Positions 17,378-26,465 of a DNA stretch of 33,400 nt are shown here, in pieces. The translations under genes were made by a program, and so were the position numbers. Each line of letters opens with the position of its first letter. The stretch's first letter is position 1. Origin of the DNA: Brachybacterium timonense (GTDB taxonomy: Bacteria > Actinomycetota > Actinomycetes > Actinomycetales > Dermabacteraceae); assembly GCF_900258505.1 (NCBI RefSeq), contig NZ_LT984895.1, positions 125,253 through 158,652 of the forward strand, in the 5' to 3' direction. The notes under the pieces were generated by a model, which saw nothing but the letters and a program-made list of their open reading frames with translations, had not been told where the DNA came from and made no database searches.

Positions 17378-17872
17378 TCAGCCCTCCAGTGCCGGCAGGA
17401 TCTCGCGAGTCCAGGCGGCCACGGCGTCGAGGTCACGGAAATCGCCTCGCGGAACCCGCATAGCTTTCATCAGTGCCTTCTCGTGCAGCGGCAGTTTCTC
17501 GAGCAGCACCCAGCCGGGGAAGTTGCGCACGGCGACGGGGTCGAATCCGCAGTCGGCCACGAAGGAGTCCATGCCCTGCTGGCGCCCGGCCTTGGCGGGG
17601 TCTGAGGCGGAGCCGGAGCAGGAGAACACCGCCACCGGCATGCTCGCCAACTGACGGCGATGCCTCGATGTCCAGGTCACGGCAGACTTCTCGAGGCTGT
17701 CCATGCGGATGCCGGAACCGAGGATCACGGCGTCGTGACCGGACGGATCGGGGTTGTCGCGCACGTCGACGGCTTCCCCGGCGATGCCCATCTGACGCAG
17801 CTGCGCGACGATGGCATCGGCCAGGGTGCGCGTTGCGCCGGAGTGGGTCGCGTAGGCCACCAGGATGCTCAT
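17378..17872 (-). CDS. Flavodoxin-domain protein, HemG-like
   Basis: A 164-residue flavodoxin-fold protein that should bind FMN. The phosphate-binding loop is visible at the very start (ILVAYATHSGATRTLA), followed by HDAVILGSGIRMDSLEKSA and MPVAVFSCSGSA, both typical of the menaquinone-dependent protoporphyrinogen oxidase (HemG-like) and flavodoxin_5 group. The Met at 17872 places the fold's first strand at residue 2; an upstream ATG at 17947 would add an Arg/Pro-rich extension and is less likely. The ribosome site is weak. Actual heme-pathway function is unproven; many actinobacterial homologues are annotated only as flavodoxin. Confidence 0.88.
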   Translation of the reverse strand: MSILVAYATHSGATRTLADAIVAQLRQMGIAGEAVDVRDNPDPSGHDAVILGSGIRMDSLEKSAVTWTSRHRRQLASMPVAVFSCSGSASDPAKAGRQQGMDSFVADCGFDPVAVRNFPGWVLLEKLPLHEKALMKAMRVPRGDFRDLDAVAAWTREILPALEG

Positions 17873-18100
17873 GGCGGTCAGTGTGGCAGGCGGCCACGCG
17901 CGTCTTCGGGGACCGTCGGCCCTCACGTGCTCTTGACCTGCACGCATGCAGCGTCCGTGTGGCTGGACAGTCCGCGAGCCGCGGTACAGGCGCAGAGTCC
18001 GTGCGCGATCCGATAGTGTCGGCTCCAGAAGCCGGATAGGAGACGGCGCGGCACCGTTGCCGTGGCGACGCAGCCACCGGTAGACGCGGGGAGTTGGGGG

Positions 18101-18873
18101 ATGATGGACGAGTCGATGGAGTCAGCACCGCGAGCGGGGCGGGCGGTGCTGATGCCACCCGACCTGATACGTGTTCTGATCGCTGGCATCGCCGGGGTAC
18201 TGCTGGCGGGTGGAACACTCCGCGCCCTGGGCCCGGGCATACGCGACGAGGGCGGAGCCTCATTGCTGTTCGGTCTGGTGTTCTACACCATCGTGATCAC
18301 GGCAGCCGCCTACCGTCACGCAGGCGCAATGCTGGCCGCTGGCGGCGGCGCTGTGACGGTGGCCATCGGGGCGCTCAGTTCAACGATGCGTTTCAACCCT
18401 TACAACGACAAGCTGCGGACCCTCCGACTGGTATTACAGCATCCGTGGTACTCGCGGGTCTGCTGCTCGGCACCGGTCTCGGGATCAGTCTGCAGCGCTA
18501 CCTGGCCGACTCCCGATACGCGCAGTGGCAGTGGCGACGGATCCTCACGGGGGTCGCTATCGCCGTGATCCCCAGTCTCATCGTGGGGTATGTGCTCTGG
18601 GATCTGATGGAGAGACTCTGGAACCACAATTGGGCCACGTTCATGATCCTCGTGCTGATCCCAGCGATCGCACTGGCCGCACTGTGCGCGATCTCGCCGG
18701 TAGCGGCAGTGCCCGCTCTCGTGATCCTGTTCTTGCGCATGGTCAGCGGGCCTGACATAAGCCCTGAGAATGTGCTGGAGACCCTCGTGGTGTGCAGCGT
18801 GCTGCTCCTGCTCACGATCACCTTCCTTGGTCCGATCGAATACGAGGACTCGACGGCCGACCACGTCGACTGA
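18101..18873 (+). pseudogene. Membrane protein gene split by a one-base frameshift
   Basis: The first half reads in one frame from the ATG at 18101 through two or three membrane segments (LIRVLIAGIAGVLLAGGTL, ASLLFGLVFYTIVITAAAY) to NPYNDKLR. The second half continues in the -1 frame as GITASVVLAGLLLGTGLG, then about three further membrane segments, and ends in EYEDSTADHVD at 18873. The switch falls near 18410-18425; one extra G in the CTGCGGACC region would restore a single protein of about 257 residues. No slippery heptamer is present, so a sequencing error or a true inactivating mutation is likelier than programmed frameshifting. The protein family was not recognised. Confidence 0.75.
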
Positions 18874-19023
18874 TCCCAGATTGACCTGCAGGAACTATCC
18901 CTTCCGGGCACTGAGTCCCGCGCGAGTCTGGGTACGGTGGAGGTGTGCGCCGGTGCACCTGTAAGCGTGCCCCGGCGCCGCAGTTCGTGATCAACGATGA
19001 CTCATGCGCGAAGGAGAGCTGAC

Positions 19024-19794
19024 ATGACTGCACTGCTTGAGGGACGCACCGCGCTGGTGACCGGCGGAACGCTGGGGATCGGTTTCGGGATCGCCACCCA
19101 GTTGCGCGAGCACGGCGCCCAGGTCGCGGTAACCGGCTTGACCGACGACGAATGCGGCCCGGCCCGCGAGGCGGGTTTCAGCGCGCATGTGCTGGATGTG
19201 CGCGATGGCGCCGCGTGCCGCCGCGTGATCGACGCTGTCGCCGAGGAGCTTGGTGGCCTGTCTGTTCTTGCCTCGAACGCCGGCGTGTACCCGCAGGCCA
19301 CGATCGAGACAATGACCGATGAGGACATCGACCTGATCTTCGATATCAACGTCAAGGGCACCATCCATGCCGTCCAGGCGGCGATCCCCCACCTGGTGGC
19401 GTCTGGCCGCGGCCGGATCGTGCTGACCAGCTCCATCACCGGCAACTACACGGGCTTCCCCGCCTGGTCCCACTACGGCGCGACGAAGGCCGCGCAGATG
19501 GGTTTCGCTCGCTCCGCAGCAATCGAGCTCGCACGCAAGGGCGTGACCGTCAACGCCGTTCTGCCCGGCAACATCGTCACGCCCGGCCTCAAGGAGCTCG
19601 GGCAGGAGTACATGGATTCGATGGCTCGCTCGGTGCCGGCGGGCTTCCTGGGCGAACCCTCTGACATCGGCAATGCGGTCGCGTTCCTTGCCTCGGACGG
19701 CGCCCGGTACATCACCGGTCAGGACATCGTGGTGGACGGTGGCCAGATCCTGCCGGAAACCCCGGAAGCACTGGAGGGGCTCGACACGCTCTGA
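19024..19794 (+). CDS. Short-chain dehydrogenase/reductase, UcpA-like
   Basis: A 256-residue classical SDR. The cofactor motif is TGGTLGIGFGIA, the structural motif is SNAGVY, and the catalytic Ser, Tyr and Lys appear in TSSITGNYTG and SHYGATKAA. The C-terminal phrase VVDGGQILPETPEAL resembles UcpA-type SDRs. The start at 19024 has AAGGAGAG seven to eight bases upstream; the longer frame from 18997 was rejected. It is NAD(P)-dependent and cytoplasmic, with unknown substrate. It converges on the SGNH-sialidase gene with a gap of about 90 bases. Confidence 0.93.
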   Translation: MTALLEGRTALVTGGTLGIGFGIATQLREHGAQVAVTGLTDDECGPAREAGFSAHVLDVRDGAACRRVIDAVAEELGGLSVLASNAGVYPQATIETMTDEDIDLIFDINVKGTIHAVQAAIPHLVASGRGRIVLTSSITGNYTGFPAWSHYGATKAAQMGFARSAAIELARKGVTVNAVLPGNIVTPGLKELGQEYMDSMARSVPAGFLGEPSDIGNAVAFLASDGARYITGQDIVVDGGQILPETPEALEGLDTL

Positions 19795-19886
19795 CCTGGG
19801 CTCTGATAGTCATCGATCCCATGGCGGTTCGGCCTCATGCGATGCGCGGGGCCGTTGCGCGAGGACGCGAGGGAAGCCGACGGGCT

Positions 19887-22337
19887 CTAGGCGTTACTCG
19901 GCAGCGCCCGGGCGGTGATAGTGAGGGCGTTGGGGTCGGCACACAGGTCCCGGTCTGTCACCAGGATCGGGACATGCAGGAGATGCCGACCTGCCCCCAG
20001 CGACCGTTCCGTGATGGGCCGGCCCGCAGCCTGCACGAGAACCCGGACGGGCCGTGTGGTATCCACGCGCACATCGACGGTCACGGCATCGCCGGCCTGC
20101 ATGCCGGTACGGACAGGACCCAGGCTGGCCTGCAGATTCTCGCGGGCGAAGCTGTGTTCGTTGCCCGGCATCATGGACTGCAGGCCGGCGGCGCCGGGGT
20201 GATCACGCGGATCGCGGGAGGCCGGCAGATCGCGGGGATGCGCGGGCGCAGCGGCCTGTGCGACCTGCCGCAGGGTGAGGTCGATTCGCGTCTCAGGTTC
20301 GGCCCGCCTCTCACCCAGCCCGGTGGTCGTCGGCGTGGCTGATGCGGATGCGCTCTCGGACGCCGGGGACGTGGCCGACGAGTCGGGCAGCTCGGCGGAA
20401 AGTGGTTGGTTGACGTCCTGCAAGCGCACGCGCCGGAACCGCAGCTCGCGATAGCCGTCGGCCTCCCAGAGCACACCGATCTCCCGCAGGTCCTGTGGAC
20501 TTCGCGTGTCCGTCTGCGGGCCCTCGCCGGAGGTGGCAACTGCCTGTGCTGCGTGAGGGCTGAGGTCCACGAGGGCTGAGTAGGCCGCTGACCCGTCGTC
20601 GATCACGAGCTGGCGCGTCCACGTCTGGCCGCCGTCATCGCTGCAGGTGATCGCGAGGTTCCTGCGCACCTCCGGATCGGCGCAGTGGGAGACAACGAGA
20701 GTCTCCCCCAGGGTGAGCAGATCACCGTTGCAGCTGGGGTCCACAAGCGCGTCGATCGGCTCCCAGGGGCTGAAGCTCTCCCCGCCGTCGGTGCTGAGTG
20801 CCTGCAGCCGACATCCGCGGGCGCGGGCGTGCAGCACGACGGCGCCGTCGGGTCGCTGAGCGATGGCGCTCTCATCGCCGCCGGGCGGCATCACACAGGT
20901 CATCCGCCAGGTCCGGCCGTGATCATCGGAGGCGAGCACCGCGACGCGGATCTGCCCGTCGATACGGGCCACCGCCCCGGTGAGGAGCCGTCCCGGCGCC
21001 GTCGAGCCCTCATGCAGTGCGATGCCGTGGCCGGAGGCGACGAACAGGCCCGCAACATCGCCGTCGATGTTCTGGCGGGCGAGCGTCTCGCGAGCGCTCG
21101 TGCGGATCGTGCGGGTGTGCGTGCGATGAGTCCACGCAGCACGATGCTCGGGATCTTCCGCGAGCAGATCGGCGATGCGGGCAGTGGAGCTGGATGTGCG
21201 CAGCAGGTGGGGGTCGGTGTCGTCGTCACCCGATCGGGAGTCCCAAAAACCCACCGCGTCGGACTCCGCGTACAGCACGTGCAGCAGGTCCCCGTCGCCG
21301 ATCACGCACGGATCCCCGTAGCCGCGTACACCGGTGCCGTCGTCGGTGGTGCGCAGAATGCGGATATCGGACCAGGTTGCGCCACGGTCGTGGCTGATCG
21401 CATAGGCAACGTCGATGGGGCCGGGCAGGTCAGTGAGGGTGGGCCGGGCATCGAAGACCGCGATCAGCGTGTGCTCATCAAGCCGAGCCAGCGCGGGAAT
21501 GCGGAAGACGCTGGAAGGTAGGTGCTCGTGCTGCGTGCCGCTGCGGGCCACCACCACATGATCAGCATCAGCACGTGGTGTGATGGCGGGATCGGTGCTG
21601 ATCACGAGCTGTGCGCGTGCATACGGCAGGGCGGCGTCAGGTGGTTCTTCTGCCGGACCGTCAGACGTGCCATCGACAGTGCGCAGCCAGCTCTCGGCGA
21701 TGAGGCGGTGTCCGGCGGGTGTGGGATGGATGCCGTCGGCCGCGAGCTCTGCCGGCGGAACTGTGTTCAGCACGGCTTCATCCATCGCGCGCGCGAGGTC
21801 CACGAGCTCGGCTCGCTCGCGCCGGGCGATGCGTCGGACGACGTCTGCGGCCCGCTCCATGTCCGGACGCAGGGCATGGATCTGCTCATCGACGTCGAGG
21901 AGGAACGGCGTCATGAGCACCAGGCGCGCGAGCGGTGTCTCCGAACGAATCCGATGACACAGTGCCGTGAGCTGCGCGTCGAAGGCGTCGATGTCGAGGT
22001 GCCCGGCGTCGCTGCGGGCAGCGCGGCGCACATCGTTGATGCCCACGAGCACAGTCAACACATCGGGCTGCTCGGGGAGCGCGTCACGCTCGAAGCGTGC
22101 GGCAAGCTGCTCCACACCGTCGTGCGGGACCCCACGGTTCAGGACGCGCACTGAGGCTTGGGCGGCGTCGGAGGCGTTAGCCGCAAGGTGGTCGGCGATC
22201 AGGCGGACGAAACCCTGCCCCAGGCCGTCCTCATCGTGTTCGCGATGCTCGGCAGTGATCGAATCTCCGTAGAACAGAAGGATCCGATCGCGGTCCTGTG
22301 AGTGGTTCGTGCTGCTAAACGCCGGATCAATCATCAT
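19887..22337 (-). CDS. SGNH esterase fused to exo-alpha-sialidase
   Basis: An 816-residue two-enzyme protein. Residues about 18-220 form an SGNH/GDSL hydrolase: block I YGDS with Ser26, block II Gly in NRGVPHDG, block III GIND with Asn101, and block V DGIHP with Asp201 and His204. Residues about 245-640 form a sialidase beta-propeller: FRIP with Arg279, DLPGPIDVAY, Asp boxes SHDRGATW, SDDHGRTW, STDGGESF and SDDGGQTW, the ESAIAQRPDG acid region, VRRNL with the third Arg, AAYSAL with the likely Tyr nucleophile, and a closing IGVLWEADGYRELRF. The remainder is a Ser/Ala/Thr linker and a beta-rich C-terminal domain. No signal peptide was seen. A GGAGG site precedes tandem ATGs. The likely task is deacetylating and releasing sialic acid, with the esterase substrate inferred. 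Confidence 0.9.
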   Translation of the reverse strand: MMIDPAFSSTNHSQDRDRILLFYGDSITAEHREHDEDGLGQGFVRLIADHLAANASDAAQASVRVLNRGVPHDGVEQLAARFERDALPEQPDVLTVLVGINDVRRAARSDAGHLDIDAFDAQLTALCHRIRSETPLARLVLMTPFLLDVDEQIHALRPDMERAADVVRRIARRERAELVDLARAMDEAVLNTVPPAELAADGIHPTPAGHRLIAESWLRTVDGTSDGPAEEPPDAALPYARAQLVISTDPAITPRADADHVVVARSGTQHEHLPSSVFRIPALARLDEHTLIAVFDARPTLTDLPGPIDVAYAISHDRGATWSDIRILRTTDDGTGVRGYGDPCVIGDGDLLHVLYAESDAVGFWDSRSGDDDTDPHLLRTSSSTARIADLLAEDPEHRAAWTHRTHTRTIRTSARETLARQNIDGDVAGLFVASGHGIALHEGSTAPGRLLTGAVARIDGQIRVAVLASDDHGRTWRMTCVMPPGGDESAIAQRPDGAVVLHARARGCRLQALSTDGGESFSPWEPIDALVDPSCNGDLLTLGETLVVSHCADPEVRRNLAITCSDDGGQTWTRQLVIDDGSAAYSALVDLSPHAAQAVATSGEGPQTDTRSPQDLREIGVLWEADGYRELRFRRVRLQDVNQPLSAELPDSSATSPASESASASATPTTTGLGERRAEPETRIDLTLRQVAQAAAPAHPRDLPASRDPRDHPGAAGLQSMMPGNEHSFARENLQASLGPVRTGMQAGDAVTVDVRVDTTRPVRVLVQAAGRPITERSLGAGRHLLHVPILVTDRDLCADPNALTITARALPSNA

Positions 22338-22918
22338 GGTCCTCCGTGACCTGAGCGTTCGTGTCGCAAGCGAACATCGCCGCTCCAGTGCATCGTTAAC
22401 CGCCTGTGATCGCTTGCTCGACGGTGTAGCGGCCTATTGCCGCTGTCTACTCATGGAATGATGCAACCCCGGATCGCCCATCAGCGAGCTTAGCCGTGAG
22501 CCTAGCGGCCTGGCACCCCGACTCTCACCTGAACGTACAGCAGTCCCGCAAGTCATGGAGGTGACCTATTGGTCGGGTCTCGGCGGCTATCGCTCGGTGG
22601 ATGCTTGGTCGAGCTTGGTGAGGGTGGTGCCGAGTTCGTGCGTCGAGGTCTGCGATGGTGCGGGAGTTGAGGGCCATCTCGAAAGGCGGCGTCGGCTTGC
22701 AGCATGGAGGTCGCGACGATGCAGTCGCGGACGCACTCGTCGGGTTGTGCTGCGCCGCACCCTTGTTGGCGGATTTCTGTGCAGTGATTCGCCGTATCCT
22801 GCTTCATTGCAGTTATGCGATGGTGATCTCCCGGCATACCGGAACCGCTGCCCAAGGTCCACAGATGGCATGTGGGGAGGCGTGACGGTGCCACGAGATC
22901 GGCGCAGCACGGGCGTTC
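22338..22918. other. 581-base gap with no clear intact gene
   Basis: Between the two minus-strand genes there is an AT-richer stretch near 22385-22460 that could hold the sialidase promoter. A short imperfect dyad, GTTCG-n9-CGAAC, lies just upstream of that gene. The remainder (about 22560-22900) has short frames on the minus strand with protein-like fragments in different frames, such as DECVRDC and MALNSRTIADLDART. This suggests a decayed gene of unrecognised family, but the evidence is weak. Confidence 0.4.
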
Positions 22919-23962
22919 CTACCGTGAGAGCTGTTGGTCGGTGGGCAATGGGTAGAGCGTGCGGATCACGTCAGCCGCTGGCCCGGTGGGCGCATTGCGA
23001 TATCCGGTACCTGCCCACAAGTGGACGCGGTGGGGGTCGTGGGCTTGGGCGGCGGCTTGCCGCAGGGACCGTGTGAGGTGATGGACGGCCGGGTAGGCGG
23101 CTGGTGCGTGGGCGTCGTGTTGGGCGATGAAGTCGTTGGCGAGGGCTCGGGCGGGTCGTCCGGTGAAGGCGCGGGTCAGCACGGTGTGGTCGAAGTTGGG
23201 GGCAGCCAGTGCTGCTCGATGCACGGGTGAGGTTCCAGCCTCGTCCGTGCGCAGCAGGAGAGTGCCGACGGCGGCGGCGATGGCTCCGGCGTCGAGGACA
23301 GCGCGAACCGCGGTTGCGCCGTCTAGGCCTCCGGCGGCAATCAGGGGAAGCTCAGTAATGCTCTGGATGCTCGTGATGAGGGTTGGCAGGTCCACTGATG
23401 CTGGAATGCGAGTGGGGTCGAACGTGGCGCTATGGCCTCCCGCCGCTTCACCCTGGACGATCAACCCGTCCGCGCCGTGCTCTGCGGCCGCGTGTGCTTC
23501 ATCCGGCGTCGTCACCGTGATCACCACGTAGGTCCCCGCCCGACGCAGGGCAGCCATGTCTGTTGCGGGAGGAAGCCCGAATGTGAAGGACACGACGGGC
23601 ACGGGATGGGTGGTCAGCAACGCGATCTTCTCGTGCCAGTGGTCGTCGTCGGCGACTGGCTCGCGGCTTAGCTGCACGCCATGCCTGGCCGCGTCGGGGG
23701 CGAGTTCGCTGGCGTATGCGGTGAACGCTGCCGTATCGACCGTCTGGTCGCCGGGGGTGAAAATGTTGACCCCGAACGGTGCCCCCGTGGCGCGGATCTG
23801 CTCGATCTCTTGATGGAGAGCTTCCGCGGTCTTGTACCCACCGGCAAGGAAGGGGAACCCGCCTGCTTCTGCGACAGCGGTCGCCAAGCGAACGGTGGTG
23901 GGGCCGCCGGCCATCGGCGCAGCAATGATCGGTCTCGGGGTCACAAACGGTTGAATGCTCAT
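22919..23962 (-). CDS. Nitronate monooxygenase
   Basis: A 347-residue FMN-dependent TIM-barrel enzyme of the nitronate monooxygenase (formerly 2-nitropropane dioxygenase) family, which detoxifies nitronates such as propionate 3-nitronate. Visible motifs are IIAAPMAGGPTT at the start, GGFPFLAGGYK, the FGVNIF strand, VVSFTFGLP, GLIVQGEAAGGHS with the catalytic His, and the flavin phosphate region PLIAAGGL followed by GAIAAAVGTLLLRTDEAG. Length is normal. The ATG at 23962 has GAGAGGACC upstream. Its promoter region ends only 107 bases away at the inverted repeat of an IS3 element, so upstream regulatory DNA may have been lost. Confidence 0.93.
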   Translation of the reverse strand: MSIQPFVTPRPIIAAPMAGGPTTVRLATAVAEAGGFPFLAGGYKTAEALHQEIEQIRATGAPFGVNIFTPGDQTVDTAAFTAYASELAPDAARHGVQLSREPVADDDHWHEKIALLTTHPVPVVSFTFGLPPATDMAALRRAGTYVVITVTTPDEAHAAAEHGADGLIVQGEAAGGHSATFDPTRIPASVDLPTLITSIQSITELPLIAAGGLDGATAVRAVLDAGAIAAAVGTLLLRTDEAGTSPVHRAALAAPNFDHTVLTRAFTGRPARALANDFIAQHDAHAPAAYPAVHHLTRSLRQAAAQAHDPHRVHLWAGTGYRNAPTGPAADVIRTLYPLPTDQQLSR

Positions 23963-24069
23963 GGAACGTGGTCCTCTCTGATCGGTGACACGGGTTGGGT
24001 GACAGCACGCATATGTCAGGGATGGTCGGCAGAGCGCCTACCGGTAGCGATCACGCAGGCGAGAGCCAC

Positions 24070-24093
24070 TGAAGCGTCCTGGGTTTTGTTCCG
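24070..24093 (+). repeat. IS3 left terminal inverted repeat
   Basis: Begins TGAAGCGTCCTGGGTTTTGT and ends TTCCG. It pairs with the complementary sequence at 26801-26824 with one mismatch. The outer TG dinucleotide is typical of IS3-family ends. Confidence 0.9.
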
Positions 24094-24096
24094 TGG

Positions 24097-24396
24097 TCAG
24101 GACGCAACGGGCGCGGAGTCCTGGTGGTGAGTGTAGGCCGCCGTAGCCTTTGCGGGAGTGCGGTAGCCCAGGGCCTTGTGGAGGCGGCGCGTGTTCCACC
24201 AGTGCACCCACCCCATGGTGGCGATCTCGACCGCCTCGACGGACTCCCAGAACCGCTTGGAGTGGATGAGCTCGGCCTTGTAGAGCCCGTTGACCGTCTC
24301 GGCCAGGGCGTTGTCGTAAGAGTCGCCCACGGTGCCTACCGAAGCCGTCACCCCGGCGGTGATGAGGGCATCACAGTACGCCAAACTGACGTACTG
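24097..24396 (-). pseudogene. IS3 OrfB transposase, 3' part
   Basis: The C-terminal third of an IS3-family integrase-like transposase, starting within QYVSLAYCDALITAGV. It carries the catalytic Glu in DSYDNALAETVNGLYKAEL, then the usual WWNTRRLHKALGY ending and AYTHHQDSAPVAS. The 5' part lies at 25851-26465, on the other side of the IS30 insertion, and the two join in frame as HHSDRGAQ then YVSL. It has no start of its own and cannot yield active transposase while the IS30 copy is present. Confidence 0.92.
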
Positions 24397-24442
24397 GGCG
24401 GATTCAACTGGTCGTTGCAACACCCTGTCAGAGAGGGTGGTC

Positions 24443-25840
24443 ATGGGTCGTCCAGCGGGATGGTTGAAGGAGCTCACGGGAAGGAATCCGATGATCTCGC
24501 CCGGGGCCCCATCGAGCAGGCGGAGCATCGAGCGAGAGTTCTGGGTGCGGATCGCCAGTGGGGCCTCGTCCGAGGATGCGGCGGCGGCGATCGGCGTGTC
24601 ACCCGCGGTCGGGGCCCGCTGGTTCCGTCAAGGTGGCGGCATGCCGACGATCACGTTGTCCCCGCCAGGTGGACGGTACCTGTCATTCGCCGAGCGTGAA
24701 GAAATCGCGCTGATGCACTCCGGTGGTCTTGGTGTCCGCGAGATCGCACGCAGGCTCGGCCGGGATGCCTCGACGATCTCACGAGAGCTCCGCCGGAATG
24801 CGGCGACTCGGGGTGGGAAGCTCGAGTATCGGGCTTCGGTCGCACAGTGGAAGGCCGAACTGCTTGCCCGTCGCCCGAAGACCGCGAAGCTCGTAAGCAA
24901 CCCAAGATTGCGCGAGTACGTTCAACAGCGCCTGGACGGGTGCCTGCGCTTGCCCGACGGAACTTGTGTCGACGGACCCAAGGTGGCGGAGTGGAAGGGC
25001 CGGAACAAGCCGCGCCGGGGCGACCGGAAGTGGTCTCTGGCGTGGAGCCCGGAGCAGATCGCTCAGCGAGTCAAGGTCGAGTTCCCCGATGATGAGAGCA
25101 TGCGGATCAGTCACGAAGCGATATACCAGGCCCTCTACATCGAAGGGCGCGGAGCGCTCAGGCGTGAACTTGTCGCCGCGTTGCGGACCGGTCGATCACT
25201 GCGCAAGCCCAGAGCAAGGACGCGGAATAAGCCCCAGGGGCACGTCACTGCCGACGTCGTCATCTCCCAGCGGCCGGCCGAAGCCGCTGACCGGGCGGTG
25301 CCAGGCCATTGGGAAGGCGACTTGATCATCGGCACGAACCGATCTGCGATCGGCACCCTCGTCGAACGCAGCAGCCGCACGACGATACTGGTGCACCTGC
25401 CCCGCCTGCCTGGCTACGGCCAGCAGCCCCGAGAGAAGAACGGTCCGGCCCTGGCTGGCTACGGGGCCGGCGCGATGGCCCAGGCGCTGACCTCGTCAAT
25501 CACGAACCTGCCGGCCCAATTACGCAAGACGCTGACCTGGGACCGTGGCAAAGAGCTCTCCGATCACGCGCAATTCTCGCTCGAGACGGGCACTCAGGTG
25601 TACTTCGCCGACCCCCACTCGCCGTGGCAGCGCCCGACGAACGAGAACACGAACGGGGTTCTGCGTCAGTACTTCCCGAAAGGCACAGATCTCACACGCT
25701 GGAGCGCACTGGAGCTCGAAGCCGTCGCATACACGCTCAACAACCGCCCCCGGAAAGTCCTCGGCTGGAGAACTCCCGCTGAGGTCTTCGCCGACCAGCT
25801 ACACTCACTCGACAACACCGGTGTTGCAACCACCGATTGA
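24443..25840 (+). CDS. IS30-family transposase
   Basis: A 465-residue DDE transposase. It has an N-terminal HTH-like region (ASSEDAAAAIGVSPAVGARWFRQG), then the IS30 HTH (LSFAEREEIALM and VREIARRLGRDASTISRELRRN). The catalytic core has Asp in GHWEGDLIIG, Asp in LTWDRGKELSDH and Glu in RPTNENTNGVLRQYFPKGTD. All three acidic residues are present and the frame is intact, so this element may still be active. The start at 24443 (MGRPAGWLKELTG) was chosen over a longer frame that reads back into IS3 DNA and across the left inverted repeat. No strong ribosome site is visible. Confidence 0.93.
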   Translation: MGRPAGWLKELTGRNPMISPGAPSSRRSIEREFWVRIASGASSEDAAAAIGVSPAVGARWFRQGGGMPTITLSPPGGRYLSFAEREEIALMHSGGLGVREIARRLGRDASTISRELRRNAATRGGKLEYRASVAQWKAELLARRPKTAKLVSNPRLREYVQQRLDGCLRLPDGTCVDGPKVAEWKGRNKPRRGDRKWSLAWSPEQIAQRVKVEFPDDESMRISHEAIYQALYIEGRGALRRELVAALRTGRSLRKPRARTRNKPQGHVTADVVISQRPAEAADRAVPGHWEGDLIIGTNRSAIGTLVERSSRTTILVHLPRLPGYGQQPREKNGPALAGYGAGAMAQALTSSITNLPAQLRKTLTWDRGKELSDHAQFSLETGTQVYFADPHSPWQRPTNENTNGVLRQYFPKGTDLTRWSALELEAVAYTLNNRPRKVLGWRTPAEVFADQLHSLDNTGVATTD

Positions 25841-25847
25841 ATCCGCC
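25821..25847 (-). repeat. IS30 right terminal inverted repeat
   Basis: Read on the minus strand it begins GGCGGATTCAATCGGTGGTT. It matches the left end (24397-24425) except at three scattered positions in the first 27 bases. Confidence 0.85.
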
Positions 25848-25850
25848 TTG

Positions 25851-26465
25851 GGCTCCTCGGTCGCTGTGATGGATCAGTCCGCTCTGGCTGCGCACCGCGC
25901 CACTGGTCAGCAGTGCGTGCTCCAGCGCCAGCAGGGGCAGGCCGTCGGTGTGGAGGGTCGCAGAGACGGCCCATCCGACGATCTTGCGGGTGCATACGTC
26001 GGTGATGAAGGCGACGTAGCAGAATCCGGCCAGGATCCGCACGTAGGTCATGTCAGCGACCCACAGGCGGTTCGGCTGCTCTGCAGTAAAGCGCCGCTCG
26101 ACCAGATCCGGGAGGGCATCGGGCACGTGAGTGGGGTATGTGGTGACCGGCTTCCGGCCACGCCGTACCCCCTGAAGGCCAGCTCCTCGCATGAGCCGGG
26201 CGACCTGGTCACGGCCCACATCCCAGCCAGCGCGCCGCATCGCATGGTGCATCTTCCGCACCCCGTAGACGCTGTAGTTCTCGGCGTGGATGCGCCGGAT
26301 CTCCGGCAGGAGAACCTCATCCCGCAGAGCTCTGGCCGAGGGTGGGCGTGCCTTGGCGGCCCGGTAGCCGCGGGAGGTGATGAACCCACATTCTGTCGCG
26401 CTGAGCACGCGGCAGATGGCCTCGACCCCGAACTGATCACGGTGCTCGTCGATGAACCGGATCAT
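25851..26465 (-). pseudogene. IS3 OrfB transposase, 5' part
   Basis: The N-terminal two thirds of OrfB. A HTH_21-type region (VYGVRKMHHAMRRAGWDVGRDQVARLMR) is followed by the rve integrase core, with the first catalytic Asp in LWVADMTYV and the second in IHHSDRGAQ. The frame then runs into the IS30 right end and gives a spurious tail. It would be translated as an OrfA-OrfB fusion by -1 frameshifting, since its first Met (26465) lies at the OrfA stop. Confidence 0.92.

Larger units (their letters stand above)
24397..25847 (+). mobile_element. IS30-family insertion sequence inside IS3 OrfB
   Basis: A 1451-bp element with inverted repeats starting GGCGGATTCAA at both ends and continuing with GGT and GTTGCAACACC blocks. 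The host sequence rejoins perfectly as an IS3 OrfB frame when the element is removed. Flanking triplets are CTG on the left (24394-24396) and TTG on the right (25848-25850), consistent with a 3-bp target duplication carrying one substitution. The stop codon of its transposase lies inside the right repeat. Confidence 0.88.

Noticed and set aside
18400..18430. Programmed frameshift in the membrane protein
   Set aside because: No X-XXY-YYZ slippery heptamer and no obvious downstream structure; an indel explains the data better.
24332..24442. Longer start for the IS30 transposase
   Set aside because: It would read from IS3 DNA across the left inverted repeat, so it is not part of the element's own gene.
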